A stretch of 64,000 nucleotides of DNA. Source: Cacajao melanocephalus (taxonomy: Eukaryota; Chordata; Mammalia; Primates; Pitheciidae). Numbering within the stretch: the first letter of the stretch is position 1; the number at the start of each line of letters is the position of its first letter. Shown piece by piece: positions 22,285-34,129 of this stretch. Below the pieces are notes generated by a model. That model made no database searches. It was not told the DNA's origin and saw only the letters and a program-made list of their open reading frames with translations. The stretch is taken from positions 1 through 64,000 of the forward strand of contig CAUYLG010009241.1 in NCBI GenBank assembly GCA_963573385.1. Direction: 5' to 3'. The translations under genes and the position numbers were made by a program.

Positions 22285-24925
22285 CCTCTACCTGTCAATT
22301 CTTTTATGAACTTACATATTTTGGGCCCATATAAGTCTATGGCTAAGGTTTAAGTGTGCTTATCACCAAGTCAAAAGCAAACAGAAATCAGTTCAAAATA
22401 ATAGAAAAGTCAAGTCCCTGGGATGTCTACAACCTCAGTTTGGAGGCAGTGTCAACAGTAAAAATTCCACAGCATTTAATTACCAACAGTGTAAAAAACC
22501 ACAATTAATGTCTCTTATGATTACAACAAAATTTTGTGCATTACATTCATCTTTACAAGTTATAAATTGATTTTGTAATATCACCATTCATGGATTATTA
22601 TATGGGACTCAGAAAATCAAATAACATAATCAATGTCACATTGACTTAAGCAACATCACATCTGACAGAGTTGTAACTCAAACATAGCTGTCACATTAAA
22701 TTCATGTATATTTTATTCTTGTATGCCTTCTACTCAGTGGAAAGATCATGAAATCAAGAATCAGTTAACTAGGTTGTAGTTCTGGATATGGCACTGTGTT
22801 TTGAACAAGCTATTTTAACGGTATTAAGGTATTAAAGAAACTTGTAGATACTTTCTCACTACTATAATTTATTCATCTTAGTGTATAGTAATTCATCTAT
22901 GCTTATTGACACACAATTCTGCCCAGATAAATTAGTCTACAGGCATAGAAAATAAAATGGGCATAAAAAGGCTGCATCAAGGATGAATGTAAGTTTTGTA
23001 TTAGCTATGCATTTTTAGAATCAGAGCAATATGATCAGATGTGGAGAAATCAGAAAAGGCCTTTTAAAGAAATAATACCAGATAAAGTACTGTAATATAA
23101 CCTGCATAAAGAAACAACCAAGAGCAATACTGGAACATAGTTGCTGACAAATAAATGTGTGTGAGATACATGATTAGATGACAATTACAACAACAACAAC
23201 AAAACCCTGCAGCCTTAGTTAATGCTTTCTTCAGTCTGAAACAAAATCAAAAAGAAGTCATTACTCAGATTTTATTCCAGTTTTTATGGCATAATAGCAT
23301 TGGCAGCTTTAGTTATATGGACATACATTAACACACATGCACAGATTCACAAATGTGCGCACGCATATACACCTACACAAAATATGTTTAATTTCTTGGA
23401 AGATATCTCAGAACCACATCAAAAACAAGTAGGCAGAAACAACAAAATATGAATTATTCTAAGAAGCAAGAATCCGAATTGGGGCTCCTTATTGTATGCC
23501 CTGAAATTTTCCACTAACAGAACCTTTCCTTGAAAAAGAGAGATTGTCAAATCCATACTAGGGTTTATAAAATCTGAGAAAAAGTAAAATTTATAGAAAG
23601 ATGAAAACATGTAATTTCCTCTTATGCTCATAAATTTTCAACATTGCTTCTTAAAAAATTCACGTCTTTCTGCTAGACTTGTACAATTTTAGCTAAGGGC
23701 CTGCTGTGTAAAGCATGTCAAAATGTTTTGGGCTAATAACTACATCGGACTTGATAAGCAAAGCTGTATTTTTTTTCAGTGAATGTTATGCATTTGCCCA
23801 ATTTTACATTTTTAATGAAGTGCCCAAGGCCTATTATTTCAGAAAAATATAAATTCACTATATTTTTACCAAACTATTTGTTTAAAATTCATCCTCATAG
23901 ATTCTTTGTTAGTCTAAAAATCTTTTACATATATAGCTAAATACAAAAGATAATAGCATATAGGAAGAACATTGTTCTTTCAAGTACTCTGTTTCTCATC
24001 TGATTAGTTAGCAGTTTGTAAAATTACACTTAAATGGATGCAATGCTGATATCACTGCTTATTTTATTATATTAGTAAAACAGGTACAGTGCTATCTGCC
24101 CTGCTTGTTTATAATATTATTCATAAAAATTTTGTGTACACTCTATTTCAATTTCCCAGCTTGATTAGCTAATAATTTGCACTAAAACATTCAAGGTAAA
24201 ATGGAAAGCTAATTGCATAGAGATATTTAAGCTCATTTGCACACAACAGGATTTTTTAGTACCACTGAAAGTAAAAAAAACATTAGGACTTCTCTCCTGT
24301 CCTCACTAATTCCCTCTGCTAATTCAAAATGTCCACAGAGAAACCAAATGAAATAGAACATAAAAATGATATTTTTGGTAAGGGCAGTATTTGAAAAGAA
24401 GAAAATGTTCCTTGGGTCTATGTACAGGTGATGAATCACTTTTATTCTGTAATATTGTTCAAATTTCAGAATGTTCCATCTAATGATGTAAAGAAAGGTA
24501 AAGATTCTTTATAGAAATGGTTTTCAGTCATTGCATTCTCCCACACTATTCTGTTAGATATCTCTTCATTACTCCTAGTAATTGAATGATATCAATTATG
24601 GGATTGCAAAAAAGGAACCCAGGTGATAAAAGACTCAAAATATATAACACAGAGCATAGTATAAACATTGTTATCATAGAATGGGAAATAGAAAAGTTTA
24701 AACTGAAATTTTAATAAAGAGTGTAAAATCAGGTTAAAATGGGATTCTCTTAAACTTTAAAATCATCTAAAAATGATTGTAAAATATAATATTTTAGCAC
24801 AGTTAAAGTACTATTGAATTACAAAATTTGAAAGATAGCAGTCATAAATATATATGGACTTAGAGGTCAATAAATTCATAGTACATTTAAAAAAATAATA
24901 ATTTTCTGGTAGAAAGTCCATAAAA
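22282..24925. other. Repeat-poor sequence
   Basis: No gene recognised. A CAA trinucleotide run is at 23186-23204. The stretch at about 23690-24250 has no visible mobile element and several homeodomain-like ATTA/TAAT clusters (for example TTGATTAGCTAATAATTTGC at about 24161), so it is a candidate conserved non-coding segment. Confidence 0.4.
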
Positions 24926-24930
24926 GGTGG

Positions 24931-25363
24931 TGTTATGGTTTGGATCTATGTTCCCACCAAATCTCATGTAGAATTATAATCCCTAGAGTCAAAAATAGAT
25001 CCTCGTTGGAGGTGATTGGGCCATAGAGGTGGAGTTCTCATGAATGGTTTAGCACTACCCTTTATGTGCTGTTCTGGTGATAGTGAGAACATAAATGATT
25101 CATCATAAGATCCCAGTTGTTTCAAAAGTGTGTAGCACCTTTCCCCTCTCTCTTGCTCCTGTTCTGGCCAACTAAGACATTCCTGCCTCCCCTTCACCTT
25201 CTACCATGATTCTGTTTCCTAAGTCCTCTCTAGAAGCTCAGCCAATGCCAGCATTATGCTCCCTGTACAGCCTGTGGAGCTATGAACTAACTAAACCCCT
25301 TTTCTTTATAAATTACGCAGACTCAGGTATTTATTTTCAGCAATGTGAGAACAGTCTAATACA
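24931..25363 (+). mobile_element. MST-type MaLR solo LTR
   Basis: Starts TGTTATGGTTTGGATCTATG and ends CAGTCTAATACA. Internal landmarks are CCAAATCTCATGTAGAATTA, CCTGTACAGCCTGTGGAGC and CTTTATAAATTACGCAGACT. It is longer than the THE1 LTR at 14420, as is usual for MSTA/MSTB. No internal sequence follows, so it is a solo LTR. Confidence 0.88.
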
Positions 25364-25469
25364 AAGAGGTCTGAAACTTTTGTTAATGATCTAGTTAAAA
25401 TCCAAGAAAAAGAAAAATACTGGTGTTCATTCTTAGCCTGGTATGGAATTAATAATTATATTGTTTTTA

Positions 25470-26195
25470 AAATAAAAATGTTCACACCAGTCAGAATGGC
25501 AATTATTGAAAAATCAAAAAAAAAAAAAAGAAAGAAAAGAAAGATGTTGGTAAGGCTGTGGAGAAGGAGGAATGCTTATAAGTGTTGGTGGGAATGTAAG
25601 TTCAGCCACTGTGGAAAGCAGTTTGGAAATTTTTCAAAAAAACTGCAAATGGAAACTACCATTCTTCTAAGGAATCTCATTACTGGGCATATATACAAAG
25701 GAAAATCAATGGTTCTACCCAAAAGACAGCAATGTTCATTGCAGTACTATTCAACAATAGCAAAGAGATGGAATCAACTTCAGTTCCCATGAATGGCCCA
25801 TTAGATAAAGATACTATGGTACATATACACTATGGAATACTTTGCAGCCATAAAAAGAACAAAATCTTGTCCTTTGCAGCAACTTGGATGCAGCTGGAAG
25901 TCATGATTCTAAGCAAATTAACATAGAAACAAAAAAACAAATATTTTGTGTACTTATGTATAAGACAGAGCTAAATCTTGGGTACAGATGGCCGTAAAGA
26001 TGGGAACAATAGACACTAGGTACTCCAAAAGAAGGGAGAGAGTTTAAGGGCAAGGGCTGAAATACTAACTATTGGATGGTATATTCACTCTCTGTGTGAT
26101 GAGATCAATAAAACCCCAACTTCAACATCATACAACATACTGTTTTAACAAACCTGCACATGTACTCCCTGAATCTAAAATAAAAACTGTGACAT
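25470..26195 (+). mobile_element. L1 3' end (L1MA/L1PB type)
   Basis: Sense L1 ORF2 C-terminus and 3' UTR. The broken ORF2 pieces are visible in two overlapping frames (25478-25792 and 25732-25926), with NAYKCWWECKFSHCGKQFG and LSFAATWMQLEVMILSKL. The end has CAAACCTGCACATGTACTCC and AAAATAAAAACTGTGACA. 5'-truncated, about 0.7 kb. It carries a long A-rich insertion at about 25506-25543. Confidence 0.88.
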
Positions 26196-26478
26196 TTTAC
26201 CCAGCTTGTGTGGGTAGAGGCAACCATGACACTTTTCTCCTCACTACTGCCCTACAACTACTTTATCTGTATCCACTTTCCCCTTTCTCTAGATCAAATG
26301 TCAGTCTTTTTATAATTTTTGTGAAATAAATAAATAGTTTCCTCCTAGATATGTCTAAAAAGATCCAGTCCAACATAGCATTATATCTTCAGACTTTTCT
26401 TCAACTTAATCCTTCTGTGGTCCCCAGTTATAGTTCTCTTTAGCATTGCATGTTTGCAGGGGGATGGGTGCTATGAGC

Positions 26479-26483
<5 letters not shown>

Positions 26484-26510
<27 letters not shown>
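26484..26510 (+). repeat. (TC)n microsatellite
   Basis: Pure TC dinucleotide run of about 13 units. Confidence 0.95.
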
Positions 26511-26515
<5 letters not shown>

Positions 26516-27447
26516 AATCGCCTTCACTAAGGAGCTGCAATGTTGGTCCTGCCAATTCTGAAGCACTGGTTGGAGGGGACAGAAATCAGAAGCCATGAAG
26601 GTTTACTTGAATTGAAGCTGTGTAATCTGTGTTTGGCTGCCTCTGAATGTGAGAGATCCCGGTATATAATTCAATACAGCCTTGAGGCAAGACCAGATAT
26701 ATTTCTTAGATGACATTTTTTTTTTCTATTCCCTGGCTGCTCTTATCTATAATTCTTTGAAGTAAACCATGCCTCCTCTGACCTCTTATGCATTTTATCT
26801 CTGCTAACTGGTTTCTGATGTCCCTCTTTGATTCACCCTCTCCCTTACACTGTCCACTAGCACAAAATTCCAGTCAAGTTGGCCCCATCCATCTGCCTTC
26901 CCAGGAAATATAACACACCCGTATTCTTTATGCTTGCAACCATGAACTGTCTTTTCTTTTGAAAGTGAAGCCATTCACAAACACTGCGCTTTACTTTGGT
27001 ATCTGGTGGTGGCTTGTGAAGTGCTGGCTCTAAACTTCAGACTTTTCACGATGTGTCAGAAACCAGTCCCTCATACTTCAGGGACTATAGGTCAAGTTCT
27101 TCAGGTGATTCTCTTGTACTCTTAAAGTAAGGGAGAATTATCCATGCATACCCTTCACCACCATCACCCAAGAGTTTGGAAATTCAGCTCCAAAATATCT
27201 TCCTCCAAAGAAGGAACTTCTCCAGACTCCTCAACTACTCAACTAATAATTTGTTTTGTCTTAAATAGCCTCCAGGTCACTGATGAATTAATGCCGGCTA
27301 AACCAATTTCACACTTGTTTATCAAGACTTGCGTGCACATTCTAGCATATCATATCAAAATCTGGAGCACCTGGTTCCCACCGTGTTATACTTAACATTT
27401 GGAATTTATCCATAACCATATGGAACATAAAAAAGGTTATATTGTTA

Positions 27448-27514
27448 CCTCTCTCCCTCTCACTCTTTCTTTCTCTCTCTGTCTCTCTCTCTCACACACA
27501 CACACATATACACA
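27448..27514 (+). repeat. Compound (CT)n-(CA)n microsatellite
   Basis: Interrupted CT/CTTT units pass directly into CA units and an ATATACACA end. Confidence 0.92.
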
Positions 27515-27767
27515 TTGACAAAAGAGATTCAGTTTATTCATCATTAGGTTCTTGAGCATTTGTAATTTTACACAGAAAGGAAATAGGGGAAGAATTGCCA
27601 TCTACTCCTATTGATTTATATTTCAAAATTATTAATAGGTTTCACAACTTATTTTAAATATTTTATAAAGTGGCCTGTTGCATTAATTTGTTTTATAAAA
27701 TGCTGAAAACTCTAGCTCCTTTTCATATATCCCAACACAATCACACATAAAATTTGCAAATTTAAAA

Positions 27768-28062
27768 TATAAGATAGGCACAGTGGCTCATGCCTGTAAT
27801 CCTAGCACTTTGGGAGACCAAGGTGAGAGAATCACTTGAAGTCAGGAGTTTGAGACCAGCGTGGCCAATTTAGAGAGTCCTCATGTCTCTAAAAATAAAA
27901 ATAAAGAAATTAGTCAGATATGGTGGCATGCAACTGTAGTTTCAGCTACTTGGGAGGCTAAGTCTAGAGGACTGCTTGAGCCCAGGAGTTTGAGGTTTCA
28001 GTGAGCTATTATCATGCCACTATGCTCCAGGATGACCATAGAGAGAGACCCTGTCTCTAAAA
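27768..28062 (+). mobile_element. AluJ-type SINE
   Basis: CACAGTGGCTCATGCCTGTA, CACTTTGGGAGACCAAGGTG, a diverged A-rich middle with AAAAATAAAAATAAAGAAAT, CAGCTACTTGGGAGGCTAAG and GACCCTGTCTCTAAAA. Many differences from younger Alus point to AluJ. Confidence 0.9.
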
Positions 28063-28850
28063 CACAAACAAATATATTAATATATAATACATAAATTAGC
28101 AAATCACACAATTGTTCTCTCTGGATAGTTACTAAAAGTCTACTTAGAAGTGAAGTTAGATTTTTGAGGGTGCTAAGATGATTTTACAATGTGAATTTCC
28201 TGCCCTGACAATCACTCTTTTCCTTTACCTGCTATTTTTCAAGTAAGTTATCTCTAAGAAATAAAACCTCTAATGATAATTAAAGCCCTTCTTCACTAGT
28301 TGCTACACTAGTTAAAGTTTATAATACCACATTCAGAGCCATATTTGGCTTTGGTTGAGGTTCTACTAACCCTCATCTAAACCTTGAATATAATGTTTAG
28401 GTATACCTATGGGGACCATACACACATGTATCCACACAGTACATTCACTACATTCATTATAGGATACGTCATTCTACCATAACAAACATCCATACAATCT
28501 GAGTAAGTGATTACAAGAGGCATACTTACTGCTTATGCTACGTTTCTAATGAGCATCAGTATGGTCATTGCCAACATGCAGGCATTCAAGACAGAAACAG
28601 TAGAACACAGCAAATTGCATATTATCTCTTAATCCCCAGAACACAACATTCACTTCTCAGACTCAATTTCATTAGCTAAAGCAATTTCTATATCTAGACT
28701 TAACTTCAAAGGGGACAGAAACATACCAGTCTACCTGAGCCTAAATGGAGAAGACAATCAAAATATTGGGAAACATCCCGAATGACTTAGACAAGTCCAT
28801 TAACCAAAACAGTTGCAAGGACTTAAAGAGATAGACTAATGGAATCACGT
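28063..28850. other. Unassigned sequence
   Basis: No recognised gene or repeat; AT-rich around 28070-28110. Confidence 0.4.
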
Positions 28851-28858
28851 TTTCAAAG

Positions 28859-29175
28859 CAGGGTTCCTCAAACCTCTGGCCAAGGTCTTTGGCCTGTTAG
28901 AAACTGAGCCACACAGCAGGAGGCAAGCCAGGGGAAAGGAAGCATTACCTCCTGAGCTCTGCCTCCTGTCAGGTCAGCAGTAGCATTGTATTCTCCCGGA
29001 AGCACCAAACCTATTGTGATTGTGATATGAGGGATGTAGGTTGTGCTCTCCTTATGAGATGCTAATGCCTGACGATCTGAGGTGGAATAGTTTCATCTTG
29101 AAACTATCCCCACACCTCTCTCAAATTTTCTTCCACGAAACTTGTGTCTGGTACCAACAAGTTTGAGGACCGCTG
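28859..29175 (+). mobile_element. hAT-Charlie non-autonomous DNA transposon, MER1B-like, near full length
   Basis: The ends are terminal inverted repeats: CAGGGTTCCTCAAAC at the left and the complement of CAGCGGTCCTCAAAC at the right. The 8-bp flanks are TTTCAAAG (28851-28858) and TTTTAAAG (29176-29183), an 8-bp target duplication with one change, as in hAT transposition. The body has GCCTGTTAGAAACTGAGCC, CACACAGCAGGAGGC, CTCTGCCTCCTGTCAGGTCA and GATCTGAGGTGGAATAGTT. The name MER1B is from memory. Confidence 0.85.
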
Positions 29176-29219
29176 TTTTAAAGAACAGCAACTGCACTCA
29201 TCGTCACAGCATGGTCTAA

Positions 29220-29545
29220 TGTAGCAGTTTCCAAGGCATGGTCCACTGACTGCTTGGTGTCTCAAACACCCAAAACATTTTCATAATAATATTGGGATGT
29301 TCCTTGCCTTTTTCACTCCTGTTCTCTCACTAGTTTGCAGTGGGGATTTCTATAAGCCACATGCCAAGTCATACTGTAACAGAAATAATCCAGCTCCTAT
29401 TAAACCAGGATTTTTTTTAATTTAAAATGTAAAACAATACCATTCCTCATTAAATTTTTGTCTGCAAAAGTTTATTGTTCATGAAAATGCATAGTTTATT
29501 TTAAAATTTGATGAATTTATTTTTATTGTAATTAATTAATAAATA
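29220..29545 (+). mobile_element. Second hAT-Charlie-type fragment
   Basis: GCATGGTCCACTGACTGCTT, CATTTTCATAATAATATTGG, CCTTTTTCACTCCTGTTCTC and TCACTAGTTTGCAGTGG follow a Charlie-family non-autonomous element. The right end is degraded, and no inverted repeat or target duplication could be matched. It starts about 40 bp after the MER1B-like element. Confidence 0.6.
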
Positions 29546-30087
29546 CTTGATTCACAACCATTTAGAACACTTCTGAGGGTAATTCTAACTTTAGACTTCC
29601 CCATGGGATCAGCTGATATCTTTTTCATTGCTGTATAATAGTAACATTCCTTCCTCTACCTAGTCTTCCTTCTCAATCCCCCATAGGTGTTGTTTCTAAG
29701 AACACTCTCCAATAAACTTCTTGTATGCAAATCTGCATTTCAGAACCTGTTTACTCCGAGAATCCATGTAAGATAGTTGGTACAAGAAATGATCCAAGGA
29801 AGCAGAAACAAAAACTGAATTTTAGAGCTCCACCACCCTCTGGTGAGCAGACAGCAAGGGGCCCATTGCTGGTGATAAATGAAGCACTAGCAGCACCTGT
29901 TAAGCATAATAGTGCATTTTTAAACTTTTACTAGTGGTGAATTGGGATGGAATGCCAAAAATGCACTGATGGGTCCTGTGTAGCAGATATTTAGAAAGTG
30001 GGGGATAAATAATAGTATGAGAATTGTAGAATTAAATGTCTCTTTCTGGGACTGACTAATGATATGAAGAAAGAGACCAAGAGTGAT

Positions 30088-30116
30088 CACTATTTACCAA
30101 TTAATGGTAAATAGTG
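30088..30116. repeat. Perfect 12-bp inverted repeat (hairpin)
   Basis: CACTATTTACCA (30088-30099), a 5-nt loop ATTAA, then TGGTAAATAGTG (30105-30116). All 12 pairs match. Confidence 0.95.
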
Positions 30117-30439
30117 AACGCAAGAGGGTCTTAGAGCATGTGGAGATGATCAATTCTAAATTAGGAAGCCAGAAAAAGCCGAAGATCAGTCCAGAGCACA
30201 CTCAAAAGAGTCGAAGAGCTCTGGAAGAGGTCATATTTTATAGTCAGAGCTTGTTACCTTAATGTTAGGGTCCCATAAGGAAGAAATGAGATCCTGAGAA
30301 ATGATACATTTGAAGACGGTAAGTCCACAGATTTTCCTCAACTGTCTTCTAGTAACCTAATTGTAGCTGCTGAGTTAGATGTAGTATCATTACTAGAGTA
30401 GATTAAGTTATCATAGGAACTTGACATGTGGTCATTGAG

Positions 30440-30630
30440 TTGACACAAAGATTATTTTTTACTCCTATCAGAAAGGAGGGTTAGCAACATTTACATTAAT
30501 GTGGAATGGGCTACATTGTAAATTTATAATCTTGCTATATTAACTTCCCTACCCTCTGTTATAATTATAGTCCCTAGAAACCTGGATCATGGGGGCGTTT
30601 TATTTCACAGATAATATATTCTTCTACACT
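30440..30630 (+). pseudogene. ERVL-like pol (reverse transcriptase) fragment
   Basis: Translated piecewise, AATGGGCTACATTGTAAATT to TATATTAACTTCCCTACCCT parallels the retroviral RT stretch that ends in the NSPALC-like block, followed by ATAATTATAGTCCCTAGAAA. Frames are broken and the catalytic motif is not preserved in readable form. Old, non-functional copy. Confidence 0.5.
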
Positions 30631-30654
30631 ACAAATATTAATAGGGATAGCTGG

Positions 30655-31872
30655 GCAAGAAGTTGAACAAACCATATAAGAACAAGTTGAAAAATTAGAG
30701 CTCATAAAAATTAAAAATACCCTTCAAAAGTCAATGTTGAAAGAACGAAAAGACAAGCTACCAACTGGGAGAGAATATTTATAAATCTCTCACACACACA
30801 CACACCCCCACCCCAGACACACAGACACACAGACACATACACACATACATGTATATATTTACATGATTTATAAATATTTATATGTATTATATATATAAAA
30901 TAAGGGGGCTTGTATCTAGAATACATAAGGAACTCTCAATGTCTAATGAGGTAAATAGAATTTTTTAAAAAAATTAATGAACATCTCATTATTTAATCAA
31001 AGAAGATATAGGATATGGGACATAAACACATGAAAAGGTTTTCAACATCATTAGTAAATAGGAAAAGACAAATTGAAACCACAGTGAGATATCACTACAC
31101 ACTATTGTTTTAGCTAGAATGGCTAAAACAATAACAGTAATCATTCCAAGTGTTGAAAAGTAACGTGAGAGAACTGGAATTTGTATGCACTGCTGGAGGG
31201 GATACAGAAAAGTATAACTACTTTAGAAACAGCTTAGTTGTTTCTTCAATGAAACATACACCTATGATATGATACAGAAGTTTATATCTGGGTGTTTATT
31301 GAAGAAAACTGAAAGTATATGTCAATACGAAGTATACATGTAGAGACTTTGTTATGTCCCTACATGTGTACTTTGTATGGAAATGTGTGTTCATATGTGA
31401 ACATATGTTCACCACAGCTATTTTTATTAGTATAAGTGAAAAAATGGAAACAGTCCAAATTTCTGCCAATAGGAGAATGGATAAACAGATTGTGGTATAT
31501 GCATGAAGTGGAATACTACTTATCCAGACAAAGGAACAAACTACTGAAACACAAAACAGCATAGATGAATCTCAGGGTAATTATGTGGGACAAACATAGC
31601 ACATTTTGTGCAATTCCATGTAGAATATTTAGAAATTGAAAACTAACATATAGTAACAGACACAGATTAGCTGTTGCCTAGTGAATGGGCAGGAGCCAAG
31701 GCGAGTGGTGAGAGGTGGAGGGAAAGGTGACGGAAACCTTCAGCGGTGGTGGATGTGTTCATTGTCTTCTCTCAGTAAAACTCCATGGATGCATGTCTCT
31801 CAAAACTTATTTAATTGTATACTTTTAATATGTGCAGTTTATGGTATGTCAATTACAGCTTGAGAAAACTGT
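30655..31872 (+). mobile_element. Old L1 (L1MB-L1MD age) 3' part
   Basis: The sequence follows ORF2 C-terminal text in a diverged form: AGACAAGCTACCAACTGGGA, CAAATTGAAACCACAGTGAG, GAATGGATAAACAGATTGTG, GAATACTACTTATCCAG. It continues with a 3' UTR that includes GCCTAGTGAATGGGCAGGAG and ATGTGCAGTTTATGGTATG. All frames are broken. A CA/TA repeat has expanded within it at 30787-30890. Confidence 0.8.
30787..30890 (+). repeat. Compound (CA)n / (TA)n tract
   Basis: CACACACACACACA, a C-rich interruption, ACAGACACACAG units, then TATATATTTACATG and ATATATATA. It sits inside ORF2 of the old L1. Confidence 0.9.
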
Positions 31873-32077
31873 TAAAATACTGTCATCATTTATGCAGCCT
31901 CTTAATGACAATTTAAACTTATGGCTAAAAAAAAATAAGATTTCAAATCACTTATATCATTAAAAAAACAAAATCTTTATTCAGTTAGAACCATTTCTCT
32001 TCTGGGACAAAAGTCTCAAGGGAAAGTTTTTATATAATGCATACAATGAAATAATTACCAAATAATAGAGTATATTT

Positions 32078-32316
32078 ATTATTTATTGAGGACTAGCTCT
32101 ATCCAAAACACAGTATATATCTGATGTGCAACATTTCACGAATCCTTCCAACAACCTAAGGAGATAGGTATTATTATCATCTCCATCCTTACAGTTTAAA
32201 AATACTGAAGCATGGAGCACTATCTTGCCTGCAGTGTCTCACCCAGCAACAGAAGAGCTAGGGTTCAAACTTAGATCTGATTCCAGAAAGGTGACTAATC
32301 CCACTACACTGTGTAA
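32078..32316 (-). mobile_element. MIR SINE, nearly full length, antisense
   Basis: Read on the plus strand it gives the complement of MIR in order: ATTTATTGAGGACTAGC, CTTCCAACAACCTAAGGAGA, TAGGTATTATTATCATCTCC, GCTAGGGTTCAAACTTAGAT and CCACTACACTGTG. Ancient, but with most of the length preserved. Confidence 0.82.
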
Positions 32317-32537
32317 TACAATAGAGGCAAAAGATTCACTCTGCAATTTCTCATTTCTAAGAGAGTTATTTTGAAATCAGCAACTGTGCCTTCACACACA
32401 TTCATACACACAAAATCAATAAGCTTCACTCCCACCAACTTTTTAAAAATTCATGGACTCATTAATAATTTTTCCCTAGTGGGTCTTTAAGTGCTCTTCA
32501 GTGTTTATTGAAGCCATGTGCTTCACTTAAAATTATA

Positions 32538-32605
32538 TGAGGCAGTATTACATAGCAGTTAAGAGTTTAGGAGCTAGTTTTCCAACTACCAGTTCAAATA
32601 GATAG
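32538..32605 (+). mobile_element. MIR head fragment
   Basis: GGCAGTATTACATAGCAGTT followed by AAGAGTTTAGGAGCTAG matches the tRNA-like 5' end of MIR. Only the head is visible. Confidence 0.65.
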
Positions 32606-34014
32606 GAAAAATAATCTGAGATTTCTCTATCTACCCTGGAAGACTCCCACTCCTGAGCACACATCACTTCATCTCTGGCTGTGAATTTCACTTTATTTTA
32701 TAAACCATGCCATCATTATAATAGAATATTCAGGAAACAAATCACATTATACCTATCCCTCAAAGCTACTGAAGTGTTTTATTTTTCAATTTTACCCCTC
32801 TACGTTTAATATTTTAGCTCTATGTTCTTTCATCTTCTGGATATAATTCTGCATACATTCTGAATGGTAAACCATGCAATTACTTTCATATGAACCAAAA
32901 AACTCTGGATAAATTTTTCAGTCTTAAAAAACAAACAAACAAAAAACATTGTTTGGATTCATACCCAGAATTCCATGTAGGCACTTCGTGCTGTGAAATA
33001 TTGAGAAATTTTAAAAAATTTCTCTAAACTTTTGTTTGCTTAATTGTTAAGTGAGAATATTAGTGTATTTCAGAGTGTCATGAATTAAATTGGTTCAAAA
33101 TAGCAGCATACAAAACTCTCTCTATTTTAAAAATATGCAACCAAAATATCTTTTTATGTAGCAATGGAAAACATATTAATTCTAAAAGACTTCTTTTCAA
33201 GGTATGTGAATTATTTATAAGAAACTAGAAAATGGAGATCATTCCAGGTCAATTGGGTGTTTCAAAGGATTTAAGGTCTGCAAATGTTGACGTTTTTGCT
33301 GGATTTAGAAACTGGGGCTAAATGGAGTTGAATTGTTAGCAAAAAGACAAGGACTAAGGAGGAAATATTAGGTGGCCTGAGACCATTGTAAGGGGAGAAG
33401 ATCAGTGGCAAGTGAAGGTTAGAACTAGAGAATGAAAACATTTCTAGAGGCCTCTACAGACTGGTTTCAAAAAGAGTTAGAACTGCATTGTCAGTAATAG
33501 CCTCAGTGGTAAGGTAGTCAAAAACACTTTAAATAAATGTTTTTAAATTTATTTGGAAGAAACTCTAAAAGAATTAAAAGAATTGTGTAACAGGTGCCAT
33601 GTATGTGTGTGAGATGGTAGTCTATCTGATCTTTGTGATGAAGATTAGCAAGTATAAGTCTTTCCCCATGACCCTATATCTTTAAGTATTAATTTACATG
33701 CTGTTGGTACTGCCATCTTATCCAAGACTAGGAAATAGTTATGTCGATTGTGTGCAGAATCTATGGAACTTTTATATGTATTAAGCGTGTTTAGGAAGTT
33801 GTCACTGTTTGGATTGAATCTAAGATGCAGATAAAGAGCAATAAGTCAGAATAAAGAATCAAAAGAATCTTGAAGCCAACAAAGACAATGAAAATGAAAG
33901 CTCATCTGGTAATGTTCTGATATCTTGAAGAGAGAATGTGAAACTCTGCAGAGGTCATGTTGATCCCATCTAATATTTATAATAATACAGTGATATTTGT
34001 GAGATTATGCATGT
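32606..34014. other. Unassigned AT-rich sequence
   Basis: No gene or repeat family recognised. Includes a short AAAC-type run at about 32930-32945. Confidence 0.4.
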
Positions 34015-34128
34015 ATTTTATATATATACATATATATTAAATACATATTATATATGAATATATTAAATATATATTCTACATATATGAATACATATTAAAT
34101 ATATAATATATACATATATATAGATACT
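34015..34128. repeat. TA-rich satellite-like tract with repeated ATATATTAAATA units
   Basis: About 115 bp composed almost only of A and T, with recurring ATTAAATA units (near 34037, 34063 and 34095) and TATATGAATA units. Many segments are self-complementary, so the tract could extrude as a cruciform. Confidence 0.85.
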
Positions 34129-34129
34129 T

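Larger units (their letters stand above)
26196..27767. other. Unassigned, relatively GC-richer stretch
   Basis: No exon or repeat family was recognised. An 83-codon frame (27144-27395) starts with a His-rich peptide but has no domain. Simple repeats are given separately. Confidence 0.4.
29570..30640 (+). mobile_element. ERVL-like provirus remnant (LTR end, leader, pol fragment)
   Basis: The left part resembles the 3' end of an LTR, with CCAATAAACTTCTTG (polyadenylation signal) and CATTTCAGAACC. It is followed by GTTGGTACAAGAAATGATCC at about 29777, a tRNA-primer-binding-like text. From about 30440 the sequence matches the reverse transcriptase region of ERVL-type pol. The distance is far too short for intact gag and pol, so most of the provirus is deleted. 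Class and subfamily are tentative. Confidence 0.5.

Noticed and set aside
22065..22298. Frame with a His-Thr repeat peptide
   Set aside because: It is the translation of the (TG)25 microsatellite.
27144..27395. Possible exon with a start codon and His-rich peptide
   Set aside because: No domain, no convincing splice sites and no second exon nearby.
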